Source: Rhizoclosmatium globosum
Lineage: Eukaryota; Chytridiomycota; Chytridiomycetes; Chytridiales; Chytriomycetaceae
Direction: 5' to 3'
Length of the DNA: 64,000 bases
Assembly (NCBI GenBank): GCA_002104985.1
Contig: MCGO01000088.1
Location: 62,001-126,000 of the forward strand
This document shows, piece by piece, positions 1-9,943 of the stretch. Positions within the stretch are counted from its first letter, which is position 1. Every line of letters begins with the position of its first letter. The position numbers and the translations under genes are program-made. The notes below the pieces were generated by a model. The model was not told the origin of the DNA. It saw only the letters and a list, made by a program, of their open reading frames with translations, and searched no databases.

Positions 1-1154
1 AAGCCCAGGTAATTAACGCGTTTATGTTTGGGTTATCTTTATAATTGTACATGTACTCAAAAAACGTATTGTAGGCAAGCGATGACGATAACGATGATCC
101 AATGGATGTGGACGTCGGCAAACTCCAATCACCAACAAAGAAACCAACCAAAGCCATACCAACAAAGACATCTTCATCCACCGCATCTGCAAAGTCAAAA
201 CCAACTCCCAAGGCAGTACCGTCGTCTGCTCCCTCGAAACCATCTTCAAAAGCATCATCAAAAATGGAATCCGCGTTTTTGGAAACTCTGGGCGGGGATA
301 CACTTTCAGACGTGGAATTCTCTGATTTCTCTGAAGACGACGAAATACCTGGCGCAAAGCAGCTGGAAAAGAAGAGCAAGACGAGTAAAAAAGATGAACC
401 CAAAAAGAAAAAGAGGCCAGGCAGAGGCAGAGACAAGCGTAAGTTGTGTTTTCGCCTCTTTCGGGTGTTATTGTAATTTATTTGTATTTTCGTAGGATGT
501 GGGAAGAACAGTATGGAAAGAAGGCGAACCATATTGTAAACAGAGAACTCACTCTCGTCAACAAAATCAAAAAAGCACCTGTTGCCGCACCTGTCGTTGA
601 CGAAAAGCTTCATCCATCTTGGGCTGCCAAGAAGGCGCAAAAGTTGCAGATTTCGGCTGTACCTGCTGGAAAAAAGATTAGCTTTGGGGATGACGGAAGT
701 GCTGGAGTCACGGCGACGAATCAACCAAGAAAGCAGCCGCGCCAGCTGTCGTCGAAGAGAATTACATCCCTCGTGGGCAGCAAAGAAGGCGCAGAAGTTG
801 CAGATTTCAGCTGTTCCTGCAGGAAAGAAGATTACATTTGGCGATGATTCTGGATCATCAAAGAAGCCGGAACCTGTCGATGAAAAACTGCATCCGTCAT
901 GGGCAGCCAAGAAAAGCAAAGTGCTGCGATTGGAGGTGCAACTGGAACAAAGGTTGTCTTTGGGGATGATGACGCGAAGGCAGCCTCTCCTCCTCCCAAA
1001 AAGCCGCAGATAAGAAAGCATTCGCGAAACTACACCCAAGCAACCAGAACCTGTGGATGAGAAGCTGCATCCATCGTGGGCGGCTAAAAAGAAACAAAGC
1101 GCGGCGATTGGTGGAGCGACAGGGACGAAAGTTGTATTTGGAGATGATGATTAG
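1..1154 (+). CDS. BUD22/SRFBP1-like ribosome-biogenesis protein, C-terminal part (5' end outside window)
   Basis: Partial gene running in from the left edge. Visible exons are 1-8, 75-438 and 496-1154; introns 9-74 and 439-495 have GT-AG ends. The middle exon encodes a Ser/Lys/Pro-rich acidic linker. The last exon opens with MWEEQYGKKANHI, matching the conserved block of BUD22/SRFBP1 proteins, which act in nucleolar small-subunit pre-rRNA processing. After it the family's C-terminal motif LHPSWAAKK...FGDD occurs four times (about 602, 760, 884 and 1060) instead of once. The repeats lie in different frames, and each shift fits one missing base (for example AAA to AA near 757). Stop is TAG at 1152-1154. 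The family call is good; whether the frame breaks are real is open. Confidence 0.72.
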
Positions 1155-1507
1155 AGTCTAGTGAAATTAATTATAAGTAAAGTGTATGCTCTAGTAATGT
1201 TCAGTTGTGTTAGTGTGAAGGCGTTCAAGGTGACTTGTCTCTCTTGTTCTCCCCTGTTTTCATTCCAATAAGTACGTACACCGTCACCACCATCACCACC
1301 CACCCACGACGACCTGAGCCATCTAGTCCGAGCCATTGAAGCTATGCGTGTCAACAGAGAGGATACTACGTAGTAGGATGGATGCGGATGGACTGATGGA
1401 CTGGAGGACAGCAGATGTCGCACTCCTGACTGTACACCAGTATACTAAACACCAACCTCTCTCCAAAAACAGCCAGTCCTTGCACGGTTCCGAAACCAAA
1501 CCTTAAA

Positions 1508-2315
1508 ATGTCCGCCTCCCCAGCCATTCTTGCCCCAACCGAGCAGGACATCACGTCCCTCCTCGCCGCCCAGTCCCACATCGGAACAAAGAACTTGAAC
1601 GTGCACATGCAGCCATACGTGTGGAAGCGCCGTGCCGACGGTGTGCACATCATCAACATCGGCAAGACCTACGAGAAGATGGTCCTTGCCGCCGTATCAT
1701 TGCCGCCGTTGAGAACCCTGCCGACATCTGTGTCGTCTCTGCCCGTCCATACGGTCAACGTGCTGCCCTCAAGTTTGCCAACTACACCGGTGCCCAGGCT
1801 ATTGCCGGCCGCTTCACCCCCGGTACCTTCACCAACTACATCACCCGTACCTTCAGAGAGCCCCGCTTGATCATCGTCACTGACCCACGTACCGACCACC
1901 AGGCCATCAAGGAGGCCTCCTACGTCAACATCCCTGTCATTGCCTTTGCTGACTGTGACGCCCCACTCAAGTTTGTTGACTGTGTTATCCCAACCAACAA
2001 CAAGGGTAAGCACGCTATTGGTCTTGCCTACTGGCTCCTTGCCCGTGAGGTTCTCCGTCTCCGTGGAACCATCTCCCGCTCGAGCCATGGTCTGTTATGA
2101 CCGATATGTTCTTCTACCGTGACCCAGAGGAGGCTGAGAAGGAGGCTGAGGCTCTTGCTGCCGCTGCCGCCGCTGCTGCTGCTCCAGTTGCTGAGGAGGA
2201 GGCTGCCAACCCTGAGTGGGAGGTCTCTGCCTCTGGCGCTGCTGGCCTTGCCGGAACTGTTGCTGAGGGAGAGTGGGGTGCCAACGCCAACGTTGAGTGG
2301 GGAACTGACGCTTAA
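1508..2315 (+). CDS. RPS0: 40S ribosomal protein uS2 (RPS0/RPSA), with two apparent frameshifts
   Basis: Single-exon gene for the small-subunit protein uS2, which sits at the 40S head-platform junction and is needed for late 18S rRNA maturation. Family blocks are clear: [54 protein letters not shown] and [11 protein letters not shown]. The C-tail is Ala/Glu-rich and ends in two EWG-type motifs. Two frame changes break the ORF: near 1693 (expected GCCGCCCGT, seen GCCGCCGT) and near 2085 (expected AGCCCATGG, seen AGCCATGG). Each is one C lost from CCC. uS2 is essential and the rest is well conserved, so sequencing error is the simplest reading. Start is the ATG at 1508; stop TAA ends at 2315. 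Confidence 0.93.
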
Positions 2316-2580
2316 GTCAATTGTTTGATGCTTTAAAAGTCATGCAATCGATTTTTGTTTGTTGGATTCTTGTTCTCAATTCTCTCTCTTATTTGTGCGT
2401 TTCTTTCTTTGTTCCTTTGCTGGATCGAGTTGGACCAAATAAATCAGACTTCAATGTTATTTATGATTTGACAGTATGACAATTCTTGTTTGGATCAAGT
2501 TGACTCACGCTTGGTTTGGCACTGATGAAGGGTGAGTGAAAAACGTGTTCCCCCCAAAAATCATCACCAGAACATTCATC

Positions 2581-4310
2581 ATGTCTCTCTCATCCAAGCT
2601 TGCCATCACCGACGTTGAACTCTCCGGAAAGCGCGTCCTCATCAGAGGTAAGCTACCTTGCATAGCTTGATCAATGTCATCAACCTAAACTAAAACCTAC
2701 CCCTTCAATACTCCCCAGTCGACTTCAACGTCCCATTCGCTGAGGGAAAGATCTCAAACAACCAACGTATCACTGCCGCCCTCCCAACCATCACCTACGC
2801 TCTCGAGAAGGGTAAATATGCAAAATCCCTTCCCTCTACTGATTTATGCTTATCGTTCATATCGCTTATCTAACACGCCCCCTTCTTTCAAAAGGTGCCA
2901 AGAGCGTCGTCCTCATGTCCCACTTGGGTCGTCCAGACGGCAAGGTTGTCTCCAAGTACTCCTTGAAGCCAGTCGCTGACGAAGTCTCTCGTCTCTTGAA
3001 CAAGCCAGTCACTTTCTTGGAGGACTGTGTTGGCGAGAAGGTTGAGGCTCACTGTGCTAACCCACAGCAAGGTAAAAACGAGTTATATTGGTTGTAAGGG
3101 TTATTATGCCGGGGGGTTGCTAATGCTGTGTGGTTTTTGTTAGGTGAAATCATCTTGTTGGAGAACCTCCGTTTCCACATTGAGGAGGAGGGATCTGTTA
3201 AGGACAAGGAGGGTAACAAGGTAACTAGATATCTGAAGAGCAAGGCATTCGGAGGTGATCGGGATGTATCGGGGCCGGGAATGAGGCACTGTTTGTGGCA
3301 CGAGGCTGTCGCCATCCGGACTTTTCCGAGATTGAACACACCATCTTGTAAACAGAAAGCGCGTTTATTCACATGGGATACACTGGACAATTCTTCCCAC
3401 AACTCCGAGATTCAGCATCCCCCCAAACCAACCTTCTAAAAACTTCTAAATATTCAACCCCTTTTTGTAGACCAAAGCCGCCAAAGAAGACGTTGACAAG
3501 TTCCGCGCCTCCCTCTCCAAGCTCGGAGACGTCTACGTAAACGACGCCTTCGGAACCGCCCACCGCGCCCACTCCTCCATGGTCGGTGTCAACCTCCCCC
3601 AAAAAGCCGCCGGTTTCCTCATGAAGAAGGAACTCGAATTCTTTGCCAAGGCCCTTGAATCCCCTGAACGCCCCTTCCTCGCCATCCTCGGCGGCGCCAA
3701 GGTCTCCGACAAGATCCAGCTCATTGAGAACTTGTTGGACAAAGTCAACGCCATGATTATCTGTGGTGGTATGGCCTTCACCTTCTTGAAGGCTGTTCAT
3801 GGAGTTGAGATTGGGAACTCGTTGTTTGATAAGGATGGGGCTGTGATTGCTGCGAGTCTTTTGGAGAAGGCGAAGGCGAAGGGGGTTACTATTCACTTGC
3901 CTGTTGACTTTACTACTGCCGACAAGTTTGCTCCTGATGCGGCTACTGGGTACGCTACCACTGAGACTGGTGTTCCAGCTGGGTGGATGGGTTTGGACTG
4001 TGGTGAGAAGTCGAACGTTGAGTTTGCGGCTGCTGTTGCTGGTGCCAAGACTGTTCTCTGGAACGGTCCAGCTGGAGTCTTTGAGTTTGAGGCCTTTGCT
4101 AAGGGTACCAACTCTCTTTTGGAGGCTTGTGCCAAGGGAACTGCTAGCGGTGCTATCACTATTGTTGGTGGTGGTGACACGGCTACTGCTGTTGCCAAGG
4201 CTGGACGTGAGCACGAGTTCTCTCACGTTTCTACCGGTGGTGGTGCTTCCCTTGAGTTGTTGGAGGGCAAGGAGTTGCCTGGTGTCACCTTCTTGAGCAC
4301 CAAGGCTTAA
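2581..4310 (+). CDS. PGK1: Phosphoglycerate kinase, five exons
   Basis: Cytosolic glycolytic enzyme moving the phosphate of 1,3-bisphosphoglycerate to ADP. Exons: 2581-2647, 2719-2811, 2895-3071, 3144-3220 and 3471-4310, giving 417 residues, the usual PGK length. Visible motifs: VDFNVPF (substrate loop), [27 protein letters not shown], the hinge region and, near the C-terminus, GGGDTATAV of the nucleotide-binding domain. The frame is intact, with no disruption. Intron 4 (3221-3470, 250 bp) is much longer than the other three (71-83 bp) and I see no gene in it. Tandem orientation behind uS2 suggests only ordinary housekeeping clustering. Confidence 0.97.
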
Positions 4311-4440
4311 GAAAGCGACTATCATTCGTTTTTACATTCAAAATCTGTTGAATATATAGTCACATATGTCATTTATTACTGATGCTTAAAATGCTTTACT
4401 GGAACTCATAAATAGGAAATGCAAGAAGTCGTGGTCAGGT

Positions 4441-4779
4441 TTAGACCAAAATGAATGAAACAAAGAGTCCGACGACAGCAACTGTAGCAGCCTTAGCATT
4501 ACTAGTATACAAGTTGGTGGAAGTAGCTGGACGAGTAGAAGCAGTAACGAATCCAGTCACAGGCTTCTGAGTAGTTGTAGCAGTCACAACAGAACCTGAT
4601 GCAGACGCCTGTCCCCCACAAGCACCAAGGGAATCCCAAGGACCTCCGGCCGATGGAACGTCATGAGGAGAAGTCCACCACTTGGCAACATAGTTGACTC
4701 CCTGATAGCTGACCTTATCATCCTTGTAGTAGTTTGGCTGGGAAGCAGACCAGGCAGTTGAGCAGACAGCAACAGACAT
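4441..4779 (-). CDS. Small chitin-binding (CBM5/12-type) protein with hydrophobic C-terminal tail
   Basis: 112-residue ORF. Residues about 9-53 form a type-3 chitin-binding module (CBM5/12): AWSASQ..Y..DDKVSYQG..Y.AKWWT..P, with the aromatic residues that stack on chitin. A Ser/Thr-rich spacer follows, then a hydrophobic end (AATVAVVGLFVSFILV) that could be a GPI-attachment signal or tail anchor. No classical signal peptide is seen: the first residues are MSVAVCSTAWS and the module begins at once. Either an upstream exon carrying the leader is missed, or secretion is unconventional. A role in binding the cell's own wall chitin or substrate chitin is inference from the module. Confidence 0.7.
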   Translation of the reverse strand: MSVAVCSTAWSASQPNYYKDDKVSYQGVNYVAKWWTSPHDVPSAGGPWDSLGACGGQASASGSVVTATTTQKPVTGFVTASTRPATSTNLYTSNAKAATVAVVGLFVSFILV

Positions 4780-5178
4780 TTTGGGGTTTTGAAGGTAGAG
4801 GCTTTTTTGTGTATATTGATTGAGATGGGAGAAAAGAAGCCCCGTTTTTATACGCTTTTTGAAGGGAGGCCTGAGAGATCTGTTTCCGGGATGGGTTCAA
4901 GTGTTTTTCTGGTTTCAGTTCCAAAAAGTTCAAGTGAGATGGTTTCATGATAAGAAAACTGGGAGAGTAATCGAACATGAACGGTTGCGTTTGTAATCGC
5001 AGGTTGGAAAAGGGGGTTTTTGAGCTTGACTTATGGTAAGGGGAAGAAGAATGTACAATGATTAGAACTCCATGGAACGTAATTCTCATCCTCAAGAAGG
5101 ATAATCTATCTTGCCTTTCAAGTTTTCCTCTACCTTCTTCTTTTTCCATCTCATTCCATAATTCTGTCATAATCCAAA

Positions 5179-6578
5179 ATGAAGGTCAACTTTGAACTGC
5201 TCAACACCAAGTACGTGCACCTCAAGATAACAACAAGAGACAAATCAGCTAACAATCGATGCACTCCATCCCAGTTTCAACGGATACCGCCTCAACTTCG
5301 CCTACAAAACAAAGCACCTTGCCCTGACACCTTCCTCCCATCCACATTCATGTCCACCCAAATCCACAGAAACAACACTCTCCCTCACAGAACACAAGCG
5401 AAACATGGCACACGTAAATCTCAACAACCTCAGCAAAGACGGTCTCTTGTACATCGACTCAACAGGAACTCTGAACCAAATCCAAGTCGCAAATGAAACC
5501 ATCGCCGTGTCTCCCATCGCACATTTCTCTGTATCAGATACATTGAACCGCAGTTGTCCGAGCGTCCAGGTTGTGAATGGATTCGCTGTGTTCTGTGACG
5601 GCGGGGTTCAGGTTTCCGTTCTTGATTTGGAACATAAACAGGTCATTGCATCGGCTACGCTTTCGTTTGACGGGAAGAGCGAATTCGGGGCAGAGTTTCA
5701 AGGATGTGTTATTGTTGGGTTTCTACAACGGACACGAACACGGTTTTGGTTGCGCTTCAACAAATGGCGTTCCAAAATAACGCGGATTCGTGTCGCGTTT
5801 CGTGTGTTCGGTTGAATTTGTTGGATGAATTGCTTGTGCCTGAAGTAGTGGCTCAATGCGTGGGAAGCTCTGTGCCTACGTTTGTTCACTTGGATTCCAA
5901 TGCGCTTTTGGTTGGATTTACGGACGGGGTGCGTCCGTTCCAGCAAACTTTCCCTGTCGTGAAACCAGTCTTTGGGCCACCTGTTCCACCGTCTTTCTCA
6001 AAGGCATTGCCAAGTGAGCAACAAGATCCGTTTGATCCTCTTCAAGCAACAACATCTCTCCAACCAAAACCTACTGCGTTAAATATACTCGATGATGCAA
6101 TGGATGAAGGAGACGATGGTCAGGAGTATACAATTCTGATGGAACCTGTATTCTGTCTATTCCATTGACACCAACCTCATCAACAACACCATCGAAACAC
6201 GTTTCAATTCCTGCGTCAAGCTATATATGCTCACAGATGAACACGGCGTCTATTTGTCTAAAGTCGACCGTGGATGGCTTGATTTGCAGTCTTGACACGC
6301 AGAAAGAGTTGTTTTCTGTGACGCATGTGGGCACTTTCGATGCATTCGCATACGTGTTTTCGAGTAAACGGGATAAACGGTTTTCGTTTATTAGTAAGGA
6401 TGGGCAATATGCATTCATTGTGGAAGGGAGTCGGTATTTGTATGCATACAGGCGGGATACCCTGAAAACTGGGAGCAGTGATCAGTGGATTGTGGATTTG
6501 TGGGAAGGACGAGGAGAAGTGAAAGGGGATGTGAGAGGTGTGGGTGAGTGGACGAGGGAGGGTGGTGGTGTTGTGTGA
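5179..6578 (+). CDS. NUDCD1-like protein (beta-propeller part), no CS domain seen
   Basis: Exon 1 is 5179-5210, intron 5211-5274, then one long exon. The start NFNGYRLNF matches the animal NUDCD1 N-terminus (RFEGYKLSL); SSVPTFVHLDSNALLV and the block VGTFDAFAYVFSSKRDKRF match its propeller (ATFNALGYVQASKRDKKF in human). NUDCD1 proteins bind dynein/Hsp90-linked clients. Here, between DDAMDEGDDGQEY (about 6100) and the second propeller half, the roughly 90-residue CS domain of animal NUDCD1 is absent. At least three frame changes occur, near 5715 (one T short in a T run), 6140-6150 and 6250-6300. The absence could be real loss or an assembly gap. Confidence 0.68.
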
Positions 6579-6846
6579 TGATTCCATTATCCTTATAGCT
6601 TATAACTGTAATTGAAAGCATTACAACTATTTAAAGTGTACAAAACTCTCTCCAGCATTTTTATATCATTATGGGCAACAGAAGGAGAGAAAAGAAAACT
6701 AAAAAAAGGATGAACACTCAACCCAAGCCCTTTACAGCACAATTCCCTCCCTCATCACCCATCAACAAATCCACAAAAACACCCAACAAAAAGAACAAGG
6801 TACAGAGAATACATAAAAGTGAGCGTACGAAAGAAAACCACTCAAT

Positions 6847-7713
6847 TTAAGCCTTTGGAGCGTCCTTGACAGCAATGACAGCCTCCTCACCCATAGCCTT
6901 GATGACAGTAACAGAGATATCCTTTCCAGCAGCAAAGTCCTTCTCAATCTGGGCACCGAGGTCACCTTCTGGGACCTTAACGTCGTCCTTGGTGGAACCG
7001 TCTTCGTTCAAGAGGGAGAGGAAACCGTCCTCAACGTCGAGGACGTTGTATTCGGTACGGGAGACGTTTGGAACTTCCATGTTGTGGGTGGATGGGGAAA
7101 CGTCTTCCATCTTCTTTCCGGTGAAGATGTCGATGGCGGTCAAGTTGACCTTGGCGTGACCGTGCTTACCGGTCTTGGAGGTAGACTGAGGGAAGGAATG
7201 TTAGTTACTTTGATGTTTGTGGGTGAGGGAAAGGAAGGTCTTCGAAAATTTTCGATTGCTGGTGCGATGTGTTTGAGGGTATACGAAGCTTACCACTAGA
7301 TGAGAAGGTTAGTATACTTTGTTGCGAGGGAGAAGTAAACAATGGAGTACTCACTCTATGGGATTTGCAAGACAAGCCACAAGGTTGACGATGAGTAAAG
7401 GGAATCGAATCAGCAGGGCAACAGGAGTCCAATTGAGCATGAATAAGGACAGCAGCCAGACAGAAAGCACAGGGATTTAGAGGGAGGGTTAAGGGAAGAT
7501 ACGATGGTTAGCAGGCTCAAGCTCTCAATCCAATCCAATCCCAAATCCCAAAAAGAGAAAACAAAAACGAACATCAATGATCTTGCATGGTCTGCCCTTG
7601 ATGACAACGTGTCCGTTCTTGCGGAGAGCAGAACATTGCATTGGGTAGGTCAACGAAGCGCCGGCTCCGACAGCCTCGAAAGTCTCGTGCTCCTCTTCGT
7701 CGTGGTCAGCCAT
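6847..7713 (-). CDS. Translation factor eIF5A, with probable 2-nt micro-exon
   Basis: eIF5A helps stalled ribosomes through difficult peptide bonds and in termination; a conserved lysine is turned into hypusine. Exon 1 starts at the ATG at 7713 ([13 protein letters not shown]...) and runs to CKIID near 7573. The last exon is 7185-6847 and starts [12 protein letters not shown], which contains the hypusine lysine. The codon between them (Val in IIDVSTSK) is in neither exon. In the intron a TACTAAC branch site and CATCTAG acceptor are followed by only TG and then the donor GTAAGC, so 7295-7294 looks like a 2-nt exon. It restores Val if one G is missing at the exon 1 end. The C-terminal OB fold is complete and ends VKDAPKA. 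Confidence 0.93.
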
Positions 7714-8055
7714 TTTGGTTGGTTTGTTGTTGGTCAAAGTGAAAGTGGAAGAAAAAAGAGATCACAAAAAAGCAAAACTGAAACTCGAACAATCGGAAAA
7801 TTTCCGAGGGCCTTGCTTTACCCTGTTGTACTTGGTTGTCTTCTTGAACTGTTGTTATGTATCTTTCGTATACTTAAGGTACCCATCAGCTGCAGCAGAA
7901 AGAGCTTGATGCCTCCATCGCACGTAGACTGGGAATGCTGCAATGTAATTGTGATGAAAAAGCTACTTGCTTTATTTTATCAAGAATAACGAGTTGGGAA
8001 TGAATTATTTGCAGGGAATGGTTTTCATCAAGACAGGAACAAGTAACCGTGTTCC

Positions 8056-8463
8056 TCATTTCCAAGCTGTTCCAACGAGAACAAATATAATTCCACAGAC
8101 AGCTATAATAAAGAAAACAGCAATGATGATATCGACACAGATCCAACATAGTGCCCTTAAATATGAGTGCCGTCGATCAGTCGCAGACCACCTTGGAGCA
8201 CGAATGAGTTGAATCGATTGACTTGGATTCTCGTCTATTGCGACACAGAAACTTGGGGTTTGTTTTGAGGCGCTCGTCAGTTCAGCTTGAAGTCCGCTGC
8301 CACAACCAATGAGTGTGTTCATGTCAGATAAACCATCAGATTCTATGGACGCGATCGACACAGTTTCACTCGCAGACATGTCGGTGAGAAGTCCCGAAGA
8401 CACTGACGAAAGATCCATTTCCAGGAAGGTTGCTTTCAGACAACTTGGTAATGCACGCCACAC
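8056..8463 (-). CDS. Hypothetical small protein with C-terminal transmembrane segment
   Basis: I do not recognise this family. The open frame is Ser/Thr/Asp-rich over its first about 90 residues and ends in one long hydrophobic stretch (ALCWICVDIIIAVFF and the IIAVCGIIFVLVG that follows), as in a tail-anchored or single-pass membrane protein. The first codon of the open stretch is GTG right behind a TCTTAG acceptor-like sequence. So either it is a 3' exon whose first exon I cannot place, or translation starts at an internal ATG such as MDLSSVSS. It lies between eIF5A and the chitinase gene on the same strand. Coding status rests only on the open frame and the membrane segment. Confidence 0.35.
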   Translation of the reverse strand: MWRALPSCLKATFLEMDLSSVSSGLLTDMSASETVSIASIESDGLSDMNTLIGCGSGLQAELTSASKQTPSFCVAIDENPSQSIQLIRAPRWSATDRRHSYLRALCWICVDIIIAVFFIIAVCGIIFVLVGTAWK

Positions 8464-8536
8464 CTAAGAGATTGAAAAAATGATGCGCTTTACTCCGCTA
8501 TTAAACTGATAAATAAATAGGTATCAAGAAAGAAAA

Positions 8537-9819
8537 TCAACACCAAGAGCTCATATCCACTCCTGCTCCAAGCTGATCACTAAAACATTTGATGGCATCG
8601 ATCCTACCCTGCCAAACATTCCCACCACATTCAATCTCACCATTAATAACCGCAACACTCGACGCAACACTGTACCCACGCGAAGCCAACGCACCACTAA
8701 CCTTCTGCATCCAAAACCACTCCACAACCGCCCAATTCGTCTTCTCATCATACGCAACAACATCCGGATTCCACAAAATATCATCCCTCCCCAAGAAACT
8801 CGCCGCAGCCTGGTAATTGTCTTGCCACGTGAGTTGGATGTATCCACGGCCAAAGTATTGGCCGTATCGGCAGCTTCCGTCTCGACACCCGTTTTCCATT
8901 GTTTGGGTGAAGCCGCCGGATTCCCAGGCGGTGTTTCCGAGGAGGAGGGCGAGTTCTGCGAGGCCGCCTGGGAGTGGGGCTGTGAATGAGGATGTTGCGG
9001 ACCAGTACATGGATCCGTGGCCTGTGCATGCTGAAACGGCGTTATCGAATGTACCTTGGTCGACGAGAGAGGCGATTGAGCCTGGTTTGTTCCAGTTGAC
9101 TGTGGTTGTGGTCGTTGTAGTAGTGGTTGTAGTTGTGGTGGTGGTAGTGGACTGGGTGATTGTGGTAGTACTTGTAGAAGATGTGGAAGATGTGCTAGTT
9201 GGTCGAGTTGTTGCAGAAATTGTGGTGCTGGTGGCTGGTTTTGGTGATGAATCTGTTGATGTTGACACAGATGCTGGAACAGGTATCTGGGTTGCCCCAA
9301 CAACGTCAAAAGAACTGGAACTGGAACCACCTTGATTGGCGTAGCGGTCCTTGAATGCAATAAGCATGATGCCAATTAAGAGGAGTACAGCCGCAATCAC
9401 GATACGAAGTTTGTACTTGCTTAAGAACGCCTTGAAGAGACCGAGTTTGGCTTGCGGTTCACTGTTTGTGCTGAATGAATCATAATATCCTGTCTTTTTC
9501 TGGGTAGGATTGTCGGAGTTAGGGTAAAGGCTTGGTTCAGACAATGTTGACAACTGAAAGAACGAACCTTGAGACTTTCGATTTCTTGGTACTCGGGATA
9601 ATCCCTACGAACAAGCGTAGCGTCTCGTCCAATGTCTTCCTCCGAGTGAAAAGTAGAAATGGTGGCTGCACTGCTTTGAGCCACAAGGTAGTCTGTGGGA
9701 TAACTGGAGACATCTGAATGCATCACGGAGTAGTCATCGAAGGATCTTTCTTGTACTACAATTGTTGTAGAACTGTTGCTACGTTGCAAGCCCTGGTTCT
9801 CGTTCTTGTTCACGACCAT
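8537..9819 (-). CDS. Membrane-anchored GH19 family chitinase
   Basis: Type II membrane protein with a C-terminal glycoside hydrolase family 19 domain that cleaves chitin by inversion. Order: about 100 cytoplasmic residues starting MVVNKNENQG; a transmembrane segment (LRIVIAAVLLLIGIMLIAF); a Ser/Thr-rich stalk including a run of 17 Thr; then the catalytic domain. Domain evidence: TAWESGG with the probable catalytic Glu, and YGQYFGRGYIQLTWQDNY, the classic GH19 block, plus paired cysteines. Start chosen at the ATG at 9819; upstream ORF extensions use non-ATG codons. One frame change near 9565 fits one T missing from a T run. The anchor suggests wall remodelling at the cell surface rather than secretion; that is inference. 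Confidence 0.88.
9101..9150 (-). repeat. Threonine-codon microsatellite inside the chitinase stalk
   Basis: ACA/ACC/ACT codon run encoding 17 consecutive Thr plus nearby TTTITQS. It forms the presumed O-glycosylated stalk between membrane anchor and catalytic domain. Codons vary, so the run is kept at protein level rather than being a fresh slippage product. Confidence 0.8.
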
Positions 9820-9943
9820 GTTCTTACTTTTTTTGTTGTTTGTTATCAAGGGATTTCAGCCACCAATTTGGCCTCACCAGTCATTCATCAGCTAAGCAAC
9901 AAAGCTCTTCTATTTCAGCCCATGTAACAAACATAAGAAATAA

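Noticed and set aside
1669..2088. Long minus-strand frame opposite uS2
   Set aside because: Shadow of the highly biased codons of the ribosomal protein gene; no domain.
1508..2315. Programmed ribosomal frameshifting in uS2
   Set aside because: No slippery heptamer or pseudoknot, two separate sites in one gene, and both fit one missing C. Sequence error is far simpler.
3128..3439. Extended frame through PGK intron 4
   Set aside because: It is read-through from exon 4 into the intron; clear donor and acceptor sites and PGK conservation remove it.
3369..4325. 318-residue minus-strand frame opposite PGK
   Set aside because: Antisense shadow of PGK exon 5, caused by codon bias.
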